Positions 42,735 through 51,495 of a stretch of 64,000 nucleotides of DNA are shown here, one piece after another. How positions within the stretch are numbered: the stretch's first letter is position 1; each line of letters opens with the position of its first letter. The translations under genes were made by a program, and so were the position numbers. The notes beneath the pieces were generated by a model that did no database searches, was not told the origin of the DNA, and worked only from the letters and a program-made list of their open reading frames with translations. Source of the stretch: Candidatus Thiodiazotropha sp. CDECU1 (lineage in GTDB: Bacteria > Pseudomonadota > Gammaproteobacteria > Chromatiales > Chromatiaceae). The stretch covers positions 1,240,001-1,304,000 of the forward strand of contig NZ_OY734020.1 of NCBI RefSeq assembly GCF_963455295.1. Reading direction: 5' to 3'.

Positions 42735-43469
42735 CTAGCGTGACTTCTGTTCATGCTGGGCTTTGGCTACTGAAAACCGCTCGTGCAAATAGTCGAGCAG
42801 GTTATCCAATACCGTTGCAAGCATGTGTTGATCCCGCTGTTTCAATGCGGACAGAAGTGCCTCGTGAAAGGCGATGATCTCTCGTCGATCCTTTACATAG
42901 GCAACCACCATGTTGGTGATCGGGACCAATGCTTCAATGATGGTGTACATGACGAAGCGCACCATGCCGTTGCCGGAGGCGTCCACCAGTGCCCGATGAA
43001 AGGCAACATCAGCATCACAAAAGGCCTTATCGGAAAGGGAGAGATTCTTCTGCTGTAGCAGGGCGGATTCCACCTCCTTGATCTGTGTCAGCGTTGCGCT
43101 GGTCGAGGCCAGTTTCAGGCAGCTTCCTTGCAGCAGGCGCCTTGCTTCGATGATCTCATCAATATCCAAAGCGCCAAGGCCGACCAGCAGTGTCGCGGCG
43201 CCACTGAGTGATTCCGCCAGCTCGGCATGGGTGGGCTGATTGACAAAATTACCACCTGCAGGTCCGCGTTTGGAGCGTACCAGGTTTTGTGCAGCCAGGC
43301 GTTTCAGGGCTTCGCGCACTGTAGCGCGAGAGACGCCATAGCGTGTGGCCAACTCGTCCTCTGTAGGCAGGCGCTCTCCTGACTTGAAACGACCGGAGAC
43401 GATGGCGGCACGCAGCTGCTCAGCAATCTGTTTGGAAATACTGCTTTTTATAATTGCCTGCTCTTGCAC
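42735..43469 (-). CDS. GntR-family (FadR/FCD subfamily) transcription regulator
   Basis: A 244-residue repressor: N-terminal winged helix (SGERLPTEDELATRYGVSRATVREALKRLAAQNLV) and a C-terminal FCD ligand domain (about 85-230), with DADVAFHRALVDASGN. It is divergent from an acrylyl-CoA reductase-like gene; the shared region contains the palindrome CTATTTGTC-A-GACAAATAG at 43553-43571, which fits the TNGTNNNACNA pattern of this subfamily. Ligand likely an organic acid. Confidence 0.9.
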   Translation of the reverse strand: MQEQAIIKSSISKQIAEQLRAAIVSGRFKSGERLPTEDELATRYGVSRATVREALKRLAAQNLVRSKRGPAGGNFVNQPTHAELAESLSGAATLLVGLGALDIDEIIEARRLLQGSCLKLASTSATLTQIKEVESALLQQKNLSLSDKAFCDADVAFHRALVDASGNGMVRFVMYTIIEALVPITNMVVAYVKDRREIIAFHEALLSALKQRDQHMLATVLDNLLDYLHERFSVAKAQHEQKSR

Positions 43470-43552
43470 GGAGTTGCTCGCATTGGGTGATATAACAGGA
43501 GAATTGTTTCAGGATGGGTACTATCCTAACACTAAACAATAAGGTTTGACTT

Positions 43553-43571
43553 CTATTTGTCAGACAAATAG
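43553..43571. promoter_or_regulatory. Perfect palindrome CTATTTGTC-A-GACAAATAG, FCD/GntR operator
   Basis: Nine-base arms around a single central A, 32 bases upstream of the plus-strand gene and 84 bases upstream of the regulator. It fits the TNGTNNNACNA consensus exactly (TTGTCAGACAA). Probably bound by the adjacent regulator. Confidence 0.78.
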
Positions 43572-43603
43572 CATTATACGCCTATTTCATCGGAGAATAA
43601 TCA

Positions 43604-44596
43604 ATGACTGACACCTTTCCAGCATACTTGATTTCAAAAACAGAAAGTGGCCAAGCTACTGAATTAACTAATATTACTTCTGACGACCTGATGGATGGTG
43701 ATGTCACAGTGAAGGTGGAATACTCCACTCTCAACTACAAAGACGGTCTTGCTATGACCGGCAAGGCGCCAGTGGTAAGACGATTTCCCCTGGTTCCGGG
43801 CATCGATTTTGCGGGTAGTGTCGTCAGTTCCGATCATCCGCGATTCAAGCAGGGAGACCGGGTTGTATTGAACGGTTTTGGTGTGGGCGAGGTGCATTCC
43901 GGTGGTTATGCCGGCATGGCCAGGGTGAAGGGCGATTGGTTGGTTGCACTGCCTAAGGGGTTTAGCGCTCGCCAGGCCATGGCGGTGGGTACGGCAGGCT
44001 ATACCGCCATGTTGTGCGTAATGGCATTGGAACAGCATGGCCTGACGCCTGATAGCGGGGAGCTATTGGTAACCGGCGCTGCAGGTGGAGTCGGCAGCGT
44101 GGCTGTCTCCCTGCTCTCCCGGCTGGGTTTTCAGGTGACGGGTTCGAGTGGAAGGGCATCGCAAAGGGATTATCTCATCGGTCTGGGCGCCCATGAGGTG
44201 ATCGATCGCAGCGAATTCAATGGCAAGGTCAGGCCCCTGGCAAAGGAGCGTTGGGCCGGGGCCGTGGATGTGGCCGGGGGAAACACCCTGGCGAACGTCC
44301 TGAGCCAGATACGATATGGTGGCGCCGTCGCTGCCTGTGGATTGGCGGAATCGATGGATCTTCCCGCCTCGGTGGCGCCATTCATTCTCCGGGGTGTTAC
44401 CCTGTATGGTATAGATTCTGTGATGGCATCCATTGAAAAGCGTCAACAGGCATGGGATAGATTGGCAACGGACCTGGATCTGGATCAGTTGGAGAAGATG
44501 ATCGTCGAGGTCCCCTTCGAAGAGTTACCGGCTGCGGCGCAAGCGATACTGGAAGGGAAGGTGCGGGGTCGAACCGTTGTGAAGATACCAAGCTGA
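43604..44596 (+). CDS. AcuI/YhdH-type acrylyl-CoA reductase
   Basis: A 330-residue zinc-free medium-chain reductase. Features: [38 protein letters not shown] and the NADPH-binding [16 protein letters not shown]. This is the AcuI/YhdH subfamily, which reduces acrylyl-CoA to propionyl-CoA in acrylate/DMSP degradation and detoxification. It is under the presumed control of the divergent GntR-type regulator. No DMSP lyase is seen nearby. Confidence 0.87.
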   Translation: MTDTFPAYLISKTESGQATELTNITSDDLMDGDVTVKVEYSTLNYKDGLAMTGKAPVVRRFPLVPGIDFAGSVVSSDHPRFKQGDRVVLNGFGVGEVHSGGYAGMARVKGDWLVALPKGFSARQAMAVGTAGYTAMLCVMALEQHGLTPDSGELLVTGAAGGVGSVAVSLLSRLGFQVTGSSGRASQRDYLIGLGAHEVIDRSEFNGKVRPLAKERWAGAVDVAGGNTLANVLSQIRYGGAVAACGLAESMDLPASVAPFILRGVTLYGIDSVMASIEKRQQAWDRLATDLDLDQLEKMIVEVPFEELPAAAQAILEGKVRGRTVVKIPS

Positions 44597-44613
44597 TCTC
44601 CTTGCAAACAGGC

Positions 44614-45114
44614 ATGGATGTCGAATTTACGCTGAGTGTGGAGTCCCTTGATATGAAAAAAAAAGACAAAAAGCTGAAGAAAAAGCTCAAAAAAGGAAAA
44701 CAGAAACAGAAATATTCTGCCACAGGTTCAGACGATACCCTGATTCAGACCTTGACCGATAAAATAAAAGCACTCAAAACCGAGCTGAAGAATAGGGACG
44801 ACCAGATAGGGGGTTTGCAGAAGCGACTGAAAAAGTCAGAGAGTAAAAACGACAAGAGTGACAAACAAAATCAGAAGCTGAAAAGTAGAGGAGGGGCTGC
44901 CAAGCTACTCCGATCGCAACAATCTGCGCGCATCGGTGTTGCACAAAAAACCGCATGGAAAAAGCACGGTTTTCTGCGGGATAGATATGAGCACCACCTG
45001 GAGCATGGACAAGCCAAGGAGGCGGCAAGGACATTGGCAGACCAGGACCTGAGAGATGCTTTTGGTGATGAGGCGGGTTACTCCGAGCAGGAATTGGCAG
45101 ACATTTTGTCCTGA
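44614..45114 (+). CDS. Lysine-rich coiled-coil protein of unknown function
   Basis: A 166-residue protein (from ATG 44614; 44653 gives a shorter version beginning MKKKDKK). The N-terminal third is an almost pure Lys run, the middle (about 45-95) is a coiled coil with heptads (LTDKIKALKTELKNRDDQI, LQKRLKKSESKN). The C-terminal 70 residues form a separate basic domain (KTAWKKHGFLRDRYEHHLE) ending with an acidic GYSEQELADIL. I recognise no family. It could bind nucleic acid. It starts only 18 bases after the reductase stop. Confidence 0.65.
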   Translation: MDVEFTLSVESLDMKKKDKKLKKKLKKGKQKQKYSATGSDDTLIQTLTDKIKALKTELKNRDDQIGGLQKRLKKSESKNDKSDKQNQKLKSRGGAAKLLRSQQSARIGVAQKTAWKKHGFLRDRYEHHLEHGQAKEAARTLADQDLRDAFGDEAGYSEQELADILS

Positions 45115-45313
45115 GCTCCCGATAAAGCCTGGCAGCGTAGCTGAATCAAATGTAGACGTTCTTCTATAAACGGCTAAACTGGATAAACGACTAAAATAAC
45201 GAATCTTGCATAAACCAGTCCAAGCACAATTAAATACAACAACCTGGCCTTAGCGCATGTAATCGACGTATGATCTCATTTCGAGTATTTGCCTGAGCGC
45301 CTTCTTTGGAGGA

Positions 45314-46105
45314 ATGAAGATGGAGACCACGGCGTATACACGTAGCACAAGATGGCCCGATCTCGTAGTTAATAAAATCAAACTAACCGAGCCTTTCGAA
45401 TGGTTAACGAAGGGTTGGAAAGATATGCGGGATGCCGGGCGATATAGTCTGATGTATGGTTTGGGAATTGTCCTGATCAGCGGCCTGCTAACCTTCGCCT
45501 TGTTTGCAACAGACAACTTGTTTCTCTTGCCTTTCCTTGTAGCGGCCTTTTTTCTGATTGCCCCATTCCTGGGTATCGGTCTTTATCAAATGAGCGCGCA
45601 TCTGGAAAGGGGGGAATCGCTCAAAACCTGTAACGCACTGGAAGCTTGGAAGAGTAATCATACCCAGATCAGTATGATCACGGTTGGATTTTTGATCATT
45701 GCGCAGCTTTGGATAGCCTTTAATTTCATACTTTTTGCCCTGCTCTATAAGGGTATTTCTCCACCGATACACAACTTTATCAGCAACGTATTTCTCACAG
45801 AAAAAGGCATGCTCTTTTCTTTAGCAAGTATTTGTGTCGGTTTTTTCTTTGCCTTTTGCGCCTACTTGATCAGTGTCATTACCGTACCCATATTGATCGA
45901 CCGCAAGATCGATGGATTCACCGCGATCCGGATCAGCATTAAGTCCGTGTTGAACAATATGCTCCCCATGATGCTGTGGGCATTTCTGATCGTTCTCATC
46001 GTTGGTCTTGGGCTGATTACCTACTACATTGGTTTAATTGTTGCCCTACCTATAATTGGGCACGCTAGCTGGCATGCCTATCGTTCTTTGGTGCCATCTA
46101 CTTAG
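45314..46105 (+). CDS. DUF2189-family membrane protein
   Basis: A 263-residue integral membrane protein with six predicted helices. It starts with a soluble segment (LTEPFEWLTKGWKDMRDAG), then helices from about 48, with the typical YGLGIVLISGLL and a APFLGIGLYQMSAHLERGE. The family is found near cytochrome oxidase genes but is of unknown function. A GGAGG ribosome site lies 6 bases before the ATG. It stands alone. Confidence 0.82.
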   Translation: MKMETTAYTRSTRWPDLVVNKIKLTEPFEWLTKGWKDMRDAGRYSLMYGLGIVLISGLLTFALFATDNLFLLPFLVAAFFLIAPFLGIGLYQMSAHLERGESLKTCNALEAWKSNHTQISMITVGFLIIAQLWIAFNFILFALLYKGISPPIHNFISNVFLTEKGMLFSLASICVGFFFAFCAYLISVITVPILIDRKIDGFTAIRISIKSVLNNMLPMMLWAFLIVLIVGLGLITYYIGLIVALPIIGHASWHAYRSLVPST

Positions 46106-46133
46106 TAAATGTCAGGAGAGATGTACACTAGGT

Positions 46134-46745
46134 TCACATGCGAAGCCTGGATTTAGGCTGCTTCGGCAACGGATATACCATCCAATCGGATCGGCCCTGT
46201 TTGAACTCGAACCAATCAGCGGCAATGATCGAGCCACCCTTTAGACGGGAGGTATTGCGTGAACCGGCAGGGGCGATCTTTCTATCCGGTCCGCGAAAGT
46301 CATCTTGGAAGGTGTCCAATTGGCCGAAGATCAGATTCAGACCGGATGCATCGACAAAAACACGAATACCGGTGGAGTGGCGTTTTCTCGATATCGATCC
46401 GCCTACGCTTCGATAGATTACCAGATGCATGTCCTGGCTGGCACGCAGGCGTCTTAACGACAATAAGACCTCTGTCGCCAGGCGCTCAGCATTCAGTTCG
46501 CTCATCAGGTAGATGGTGGCTTGTTCCACATCCGATTTGATCTGAATCGAGGCAAACAATTTAGCCAATGAGAGTTCATCCACTCCGTAGACTGGGTGAG
46601 CATTGCGTAATTCGTTCTCAGCTGCAACAGAATAAATTTCAGCCAGACTGGAACTGAACAATAGGGCTGCATCTACTCGTACAAAAAATAGAAGTGCGAA
46701 GGTCGCTAAAAAAGTCTTTTTTGCCGACATACTGAGATTCAACAT
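46134..46745 (-). CDS. Unknown secreted protein
   Basis: A 203-residue protein with a signal peptide (about 1-27, ending RVDA-AL). The mature part is mixed helix and strand with Lys/Arg and a C terminus SDWMVYPLPKQPKSRLRM. I recognise no family. It is a neighbour of a porin gene, transcribed in the same direction from another unit. The middle segment VLLSLRRLRASQDMHLVIY looks like a conserved core. Confidence 0.6.
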   Translation of the reverse strand: MLNLSMSAKKTFLATFALLFFVRVDAALLFSSSLAEIYSVAAENELRNAHPVYGVDELSLAKLFASIQIKSDVEQATIYLMSELNAERLATEVLLSLRRLRASQDMHLVIYRSVGGSISRKRHSTGIRVFVDASGLNLIFGQLDTFQDDFRGPDRKIAPAGSRNTSRLKGGSIIAADWFEFKQGRSDWMVYPLPKQPKSRLRM

Positions 46746-46781
46746 AAGCCTTACCCTTTATGCCAATAGATCATAAAGAAA

Positions 46782-46805
46782 AGGCCGGGGTAAGTCACCC
46801 GGCCT
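46782..46805 (-). terminator. Intrinsic terminator of the porin gene
   Basis: On the minus strand AGGCCGGG-TGACTTAC-CCCGGCCT folds into a perfect 8-base-pair stem followed by TTTTCTTTAT. It lies 56 bases after the porin stop. The 46134-46745 gene begins further on, so the two are likely separate transcripts. Confidence 0.82.
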
Positions 46806-46860
46806 GTTAACCCATCAACTCAGAGAAATGTTTTTGTTGTAATACGAGCAAAGAATCCTT

Positions 46861-48045
46861 TTAGAAGAACATTATCGCGCCGACATTTAAGGCATTGGTG
46901 TCATCAGACCCAACAGAGGTCTCACTCTCCATATCGGAATACTCAGCCATCAAGGTCAGGGCGGGAGTCAGGTTATGATAGACACCGAGTGTGATACGGG
47001 TATTCTCAACCTCGGTGAGCTTTTCCTGCTCACTTTCACTCCAGTGCAGCCCCAACTTGGTGTTGCCCATCTTATAGGTGCCCTGCAGATAGTAACCACT
47101 GGACTCTTCTGCATCACCGGTTGTGGCATCGAAACCGGGGAATACCAGACCGCCGAGGGCCAGAGTTGACATGCCTTCACCATCGTAGATATAGGCGGCC
47201 AGGCCAAAATCACCAAGACCAAGCTTGCCGAAAATATCCCAGCCTCTCATGGTGCTATCGTTATCGCCTCCCAGATCCATGTCCTGGTTAATGAAGGTTG
47301 CGGAGACCATACCGCTCATGTCTCCATCCCATTTATAGCTGGCCTTACCGTGAAAGCCTGGAGAATCCTGGCCTGCGGCGGAACCGCCGGTGGCATTACC
47401 GTTCATGGGATTGAAGATACCGATGGTAGCGGAGAAACCGCCCATATCCGGTGTGGTCCAGTTGATCTGTGCCAGGCGATCAACATAGACATAGCCATAA
47501 CCGAGTCCACCCAAGGTGGTATGTCCCGGATTGTCGGCGGTGAAGGTAGGACCAATGCCGACCAGGCTGATATCGTTGAGGATGGCATCCAGGCCAAACA
47601 GACCGAAGTTACGACCTGCGGTCACGGTACCCATGTCGTCGTTACCGAACGTCAGATAGACCTGACGGGCATCGACCGTGGAGAAGGCCAAAGCATCGCT
47701 TCCACTCCCACCCTGTGATGTCAAGCCATAATAGACATTGATGTGCGCGCCTAAATCATAGCCGTTTTGATTGGTTGTTGCGCTGAAGTTGAGTGACGCA
47801 GGCAACAGTCCATTGGATACAGTGTGTGCGTCATCATCCGTTGAACCACAGGCGAGTCCGGCCAGGGTGGTACCTCCCGAGTTAAAATCACCGCTGTCAC
47901 ATGATGTTACTGTGTAAAAGGCGTTGATATTGCCGCCTAGGCCTAAAGTCCAGTCTCCGGCCTGCCAGTTGACCGCCTGGGCAGTGCCAGCGCCTGCCAG
48001 ACAAACTCCTCCCAGCATTGCCAATACGAGTTTGGATTTGTTCAT
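46861..48045 (-). CDS. Gram-negative trimeric-type porin
   Basis: A 394-residue outer-membrane protein. Signal peptide KLVLAMLGGVCLAGAGTAQA; mature start VNWQAGDWTLGLGGNINAFY; C terminus ending in Phe (GAIMFF). It contains a long series of Gly-rich beta strands (e.g. RNFGLFGLDAIL, TVTAGRNFGLF). Two cysteines (CDSGD, ACGS) could form a loop disulfide. It follows the general diffusion porin pattern. ATG 48045 is chosen for AGGAG 11 bases upstream. Solute unknown. Confidence 0.87.
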   Translation of the reverse strand: MNKSKLVLAMLGGVCLAGAGTAQAVNWQAGDWTLGLGGNINAFYTVTSCDSGDFNSGGTTLAGLACGSTDDDAHTVSNGLLPASLNFSATTNQNGYDLGAHINVYYGLTSQGGSGSDALAFSTVDARQVYLTFGNDDMGTVTAGRNFGLFGLDAILNDISLVGIGPTFTADNPGHTTLGGLGYGYVYVDRLAQINWTTPDMGGFSATIGIFNPMNGNATGGSAAGQDSPGFHGKASYKWDGDMSGMVSATFINQDMDLGGDNDSTMRGWDIFGKLGLGDFGLAAYIYDGEGMSTLALGGLVFPGFDATTGDAEESSGYYLQGTYKMGNTKLGLHWSESEQEKLTEVENTRITLGVYHNLTPALTLMAEYSDMESETSVGSDDTNALNVGAIMFF

Positions 48046-48803
48046 ATCGAGTTGGGCTCCTCTCATTGGGTTTTATATAGACGGCCGTCGAAGGCCGTAT
48101 CTGTCGTTACGACTTGAATCACTTTCTGTTACAAAAAAAATACACAGCTCCTCTGTGTGGCCGAATCTGCAATCACTATGCCACTATGATTATTGATAGA
48201 AATAACAATATGATAGGAGGGTTACTGATCAGAGCGACAGTATTGTGATGGGGTGTAGTGTCCCTTTTTTAAGACATTAACCAAGGACCAGTTGTGCTAA
48301 TGTGGGACAACTGTTGGAGTTATGGTGAGATACCTATTGACCACAATCCGCTTGGATTGTTGCAATATGCTATAAATCTTGTGCCATCAAAAGATACAAT
48401 CCTTGTTGTGAATTGATACTTTACCGGAGTCAGCAAGATCCGGGACTCTGCATCTCATCTGATCCCTATTGTTGTACTGCTGTTTTTTAAAGGTACTACC
48501 ATATAGGTAAGTGTGGTATTTACATGGAAGTTGAATTTTTGCGATTAATTCTGTCTGAGCAATAGTATTGTAAATGCTGTTGTGCTGAATTGGTTTTTGG
48601 CACAAGTGTAAAACAGAAACACCAGGATGCGGGATTGGCATAAAACAATCGGCAACATATTTAAAATAGACTTTCACTATCTTTGTAAATTGTTTGCTAT
48701 TGGTTTGTCTGTCTATAGTAGTCTGTTATCCTCTAAACTTACTGCATACGTCGGCATGTTATGAATGTGCCTCCTGCTGACAACAATTCTGAAGTGAAGT
48801 CAC
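48046..48803. other. AT-rich intergenic region, no supported gene
   Basis: A 758-base region of low GC between the porin (-) and the ABC transporter (+). A 96-codon minus-strand frame at 48387-48677 has no signal, motif or ribosome site and is not considered coding. It carries the divergent promoters of the two flanking genes; no sigma-54 element was found. Confidence 0.5.
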
Positions 48804-49799
48804 ATGTATAGAATCATCGCTTGTTTACTCTTCTTCGCAACTTGCCTACCTGTTAATGCTATGGAGCAGCTGCGGGTAGGAGTGCTTCAGTTTGGCACAG
48901 TGAATTGGGAAATGGATGTCATCATCCGTCATCAACTCGATGTGAAGAATGGTTTCACGATAAAAATCGTGCCATTGAGTTCTAAAAATGCCAACAGCAT
49001 CGCACTGCAGGGTGGCGCCGTCGATGTGATTGTTAGTGATTGGATCTGGGTGAACAGGCAGCGGGCGGTAGGAAAGGATTACACCTTCTTTCCCTATTCG
49101 CTCACTGTTGGTGGTTTATATGTACGCCCCGATTCAGGTATAAATCAGCTGTCTGATTTAAAGCAACTTAAACTGGGTGTGGCCGGTGGCCCTGTCGATA
49201 AAAGTTGGCTGTTGCTGCAGACCTATGGACGAAATCAGGGATTGGATATTGCTGCTGCTGTAGAGCCAGCGTTTGCCGCACCACCGCTGCTTAATCAGCT
49301 CATGCTCAAAGGCGATCTGCCCGCGGTGCTGAACTTCTGGCACTACGGTGCGCGCCTTGAAGCGGCAGGAATGCGTCCGCTGATCGATGTCAAATCGATG
49401 CTTAATGGTCTTGATATAAAAGAGCCTGTTCCCATGTTGGGATGGGTTTTTTCATCCCAGTGGGCAGGTGAACATCAAGCGCTGATCGAGGGATTTATAC
49501 ATGCCTCATATGCAGCGAAACGGATATTGGCTGATAGTGACGAGGAGTGGGAGATAATCGCACCACTGACAAAGGCAAAGAATGCAGCAACCCTGAACAA
49601 CCTGAAACAGGCCTATCGAACAGGCATACCCTATGGGTTGAAGAAGAATGGAATGAACGTTGCATCCCTGGTATTCGATATGTTAGCCAAGGAGGGGGGT
49701 AAAAAGTTGGTGGGTGAGGCGGCGCTGTTGCAAGCCGGTACCTTCTGGCAGGTTTTGGACAGCGGGGAGTTGATTAAAAAAGATGTTGCAGGGCAGTAA
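48804..49799 (+). CDS. ABC transporter substrate-binding protein (SsuA/NMT1-like)
   Basis: A 331-residue exported binding protein with a signal peptide (MYRIIACLLFFATCLPVNA). The mature part starts MEQLRVGVLQFGTVNWEMDV; the periplasmic-binding type II fold has the SDWIWVNRQRAVG and LGVAGGPVDKSWLLL segments. It overlaps the permease gene by 17 bases. Together with the permease and ATPase it is an SsuABC/TauABC-like importer. Because it lies before the alcohol oxidation cluster, it may import something related to it, but the substrate is not known. Confidence 0.87.
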   Translation: MYRIIACLLFFATCLPVNAMEQLRVGVLQFGTVNWEMDVIIRHQLDVKNGFTIKIVPLSSKNANSIALQGGAVDVIVSDWIWVNRQRAVGKDYTFFPYSLTVGGLYVRPDSGINQLSDLKQLKLGVAGGPVDKSWLLLQTYGRNQGLDIAAAVEPAFAAPPLLNQLMLKGDLPAVLNFWHYGARLEAAGMRPLIDVKSMLNGLDIKEPVPMLGWVFSSQWAGEHQALIEGFIHASYAAKRILADSDEEWEIIAPLTKAKNAATLNNLKQAYRTGIPYGLKKNGMNVASLVFDMLAKEGGKKLVGEAALLQAGTFWQVLDSGELIKKDVAGQ

Positions 49800-50529
49800 T
49801 TGGGGAAGGTGGCTTTTTCTCTCTGTTTTTATACTTATCTGGCAGATAGCGGCGTATCTGCTGGAGAGCGATCAACTGCCAGGCCCATTGGCGGTCCTGC
49901 AATCACTCTGGTATCACTTGATTGAAGGTGATTTGCTGAATAGCATCATTGTCACCTTACGCCGGGTCGTGCTGGCTTTTACCCTGGCTATGCTGGTCGG
50001 TATTGTAGTGGGCTTTCTGATGGGGCGTTTCCCCCTGATTGACACCATTCTGGATGGCGTTCTGATCATGGGATTAAATATCCCTGCACTGGTGATTATC
50101 ATACTTTGCTACGTCTGGTTCGGATTGGTCGAAGCAGCGGCGGTGGCAGCGGTTGCGATCAATAAGATGCCATTGGTGGCGGTGACGGTACGCGAGGGCG
50201 TGCGGGCGATCGACCAACAACTGCTGCAGGTTGGCGAGGTGTTCAGGGTGCCGCTTGTCAGATCCCTGTTACATATCTACATGCCTCAGCTCTATCCCTA
50301 TCTAATCACCGCTGCCCGTTCCGGACTCTCCCTGATCTGGAAGATTGTATTAGTGGTTGAGTTGCTTGGGCGCAGTGATGGGGTGGGTTTTCAGCTCAAC
50401 ACATTTTTCCAGTTCTTTGACATTACCAGTATCCTCGCCTACACCCTGGCATTTGTGCTGGTGATCTACAGTATCGAGTCATTGTTGATGCGGCCCTTGG
50501 AGAACTATTTAACCCGGTGGCGCTCGTGA
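49783..50529 (+). CDS. ABC transporter permease (SsuC/TauC-like)
   Basis: A 248-residue integral membrane protein with about six helices. The EAA loop region (QVGEVFRVPLVRSLLHIYMPQLYPYL) contacts the ATPase. The start overlaps the binding-protein gene by 17 bases and the stop overlaps the next gene. Member of the NitT/TauT permease family. Confidence 0.9.
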   Translation: MLQGSNWGRWLFLSVFILIWQIAAYLLESDQLPGPLAVLQSLWYHLIEGDLLNSIIVTLRRVVLAFTLAMLVGIVVGFLMGRFPLIDTILDGVLIMGLNIPALVIIILCYVWFGLVEAAAVAAVAINKMPLVAVTVREGVRAIDQQLLQVGEVFRVPLVRSLLHIYMPQLYPYLITAARSGLSLIWKIVLVVELLGRSDGVGFQLNTFFQFFDITSILAYTLAFVLVIYSIESLLMRPLENYLTRWRS

Positions 50530-51293
50530 AAGGTTGCCGTGTAAAGATAAGAGAGAAGTCCTTTGGTGAGATCTCGGTCATCCAGAATCTCGAGTTTGAG
50601 ATTGTAACCGACGCGTTTATCAGTATGGTGGGCCCTTCTGGTGCCGGTAAGAGTACCCTGCTTAACATTCTCAGCGGATTGGATACCGACTTTGATGGCA
50701 GCCTGGAGTGGGTGGGTGGGGGTCCAGGTTGTGTCAGTTATGTTTTTCAGGATCCCCGCTTGATGCCCTGGCTGACTGTCAGAGAAAACGTCGAGCTCGT
50801 TATGAGCGATGCCAAAAAAGAACGTGCATGGATCGACCACCTGTTGCAAATGGTAGAACTCTATGACAGGTCAGAGGCATTTCCAGGACAACTCTCAGGC
50901 GGCATGCAACGGCGTGTGGCATTGGCAAGAGCGATGGCCATAAAGCCGGATATACTATTGCTGGATGAACCCTTATCATCCCTGGATGCCCCAACAGCAG
51001 CGTCACTGAGAGAGATGGTGCTTGAGCTCTGGCGGAATCACTCAAGCGCGGTGATGCTGGTGACCCACAATCTGAATGAGGCATTGGAATTGGCCGACCA
51101 GGTGCTCTTCCTCTCAAAGGGGCCTGCCAGTATTATCCATGAGGAAGTAGTACAGCCGTCAAGGATCGATCCTGCAGTCGAGCGCGATTCGGATCAGCTG
51201 ACTAGAGCCCTGCTGCAGCGCCATCCTGAAATACTCTCCGGGATAGCTGCCTTGGATGGAAGAAAATATAAGTCCGCAAATAAAAGCAAATAA
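50526..51293 (+). CDS. ABC transporter ATPase (SsuB/TauB-like)
   Basis: A 255-residue ATPase. Walker A GPSGAGKSTLL, Q-loop YVFQDPRLMPW, signature LSGGMQRRVALARAM, Walker B LLLDEPLSSLDAP. Start at GTG 50526 overlaps the permease stop (GTGA); another in-frame GTG at 50517 is possible. Partner of the two preceding genes. Confidence 0.9.
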   Translation: MKGCRVKIREKSFGEISVIQNLEFEIVTDAFISMVGPSGAGKSTLLNILSGLDTDFDGSLEWVGGGPGCVSYVFQDPRLMPWLTVRENVELVMSDAKKERAWIDHLLQMVELYDRSEAFPGQLSGGMQRRVALARAMAIKPDILLLDEPLSSLDAPTAASLREMVLELWRNHSSAVMLVTHNLNEALELADQVLFLSKGPASIIHEEVVQPSRIDPAVERDSDQLTRALLQRHPEILSGIAALDGRKYKSANKSK

Positions 51294-51440
51294 ACGCAAA
51301 TATTTTAAAATTCAAACTAGGCTGAGGCTTGCCACACCGATCAGGGTTGGATTTATTTCATAACCCGATTTCCGTATTTCCATACTTCGGTATAGAAACG
51401 CAGAATCAATATGCGTTGATTAGCATTTATTTGCGGACTT
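51270..51440. mobile_element. MITE-like element with 30-base terminal inverted repeats
   Basis: The left end (51270-51299) AAGTCCGCAAATAAAAGCAA... and the reverse complement of the right end (51411-51440) agree at 26 of 30 positions. The element is 171 bases, has no reading frame, and begins 24 bases before the ATPase stop. A related half copy lies after soxB (1084-1131). This is what a non-autonomous transposon family looks like; no transposase with matching ends is in the window. The element supplies the last codons of the ATPase gene. Confidence 0.72.
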
Positions 51441-51495
51441 TTCACTTTCCCCATGCCTGCGCATTCTCAACAGGCATAGAGGTTAGTGTTATCGT

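Noticed and set aside
48387-48677. 96-codon minus-strand frame
   Set aside because: Low-complexity AT-rich region with no coding signal; not supported.
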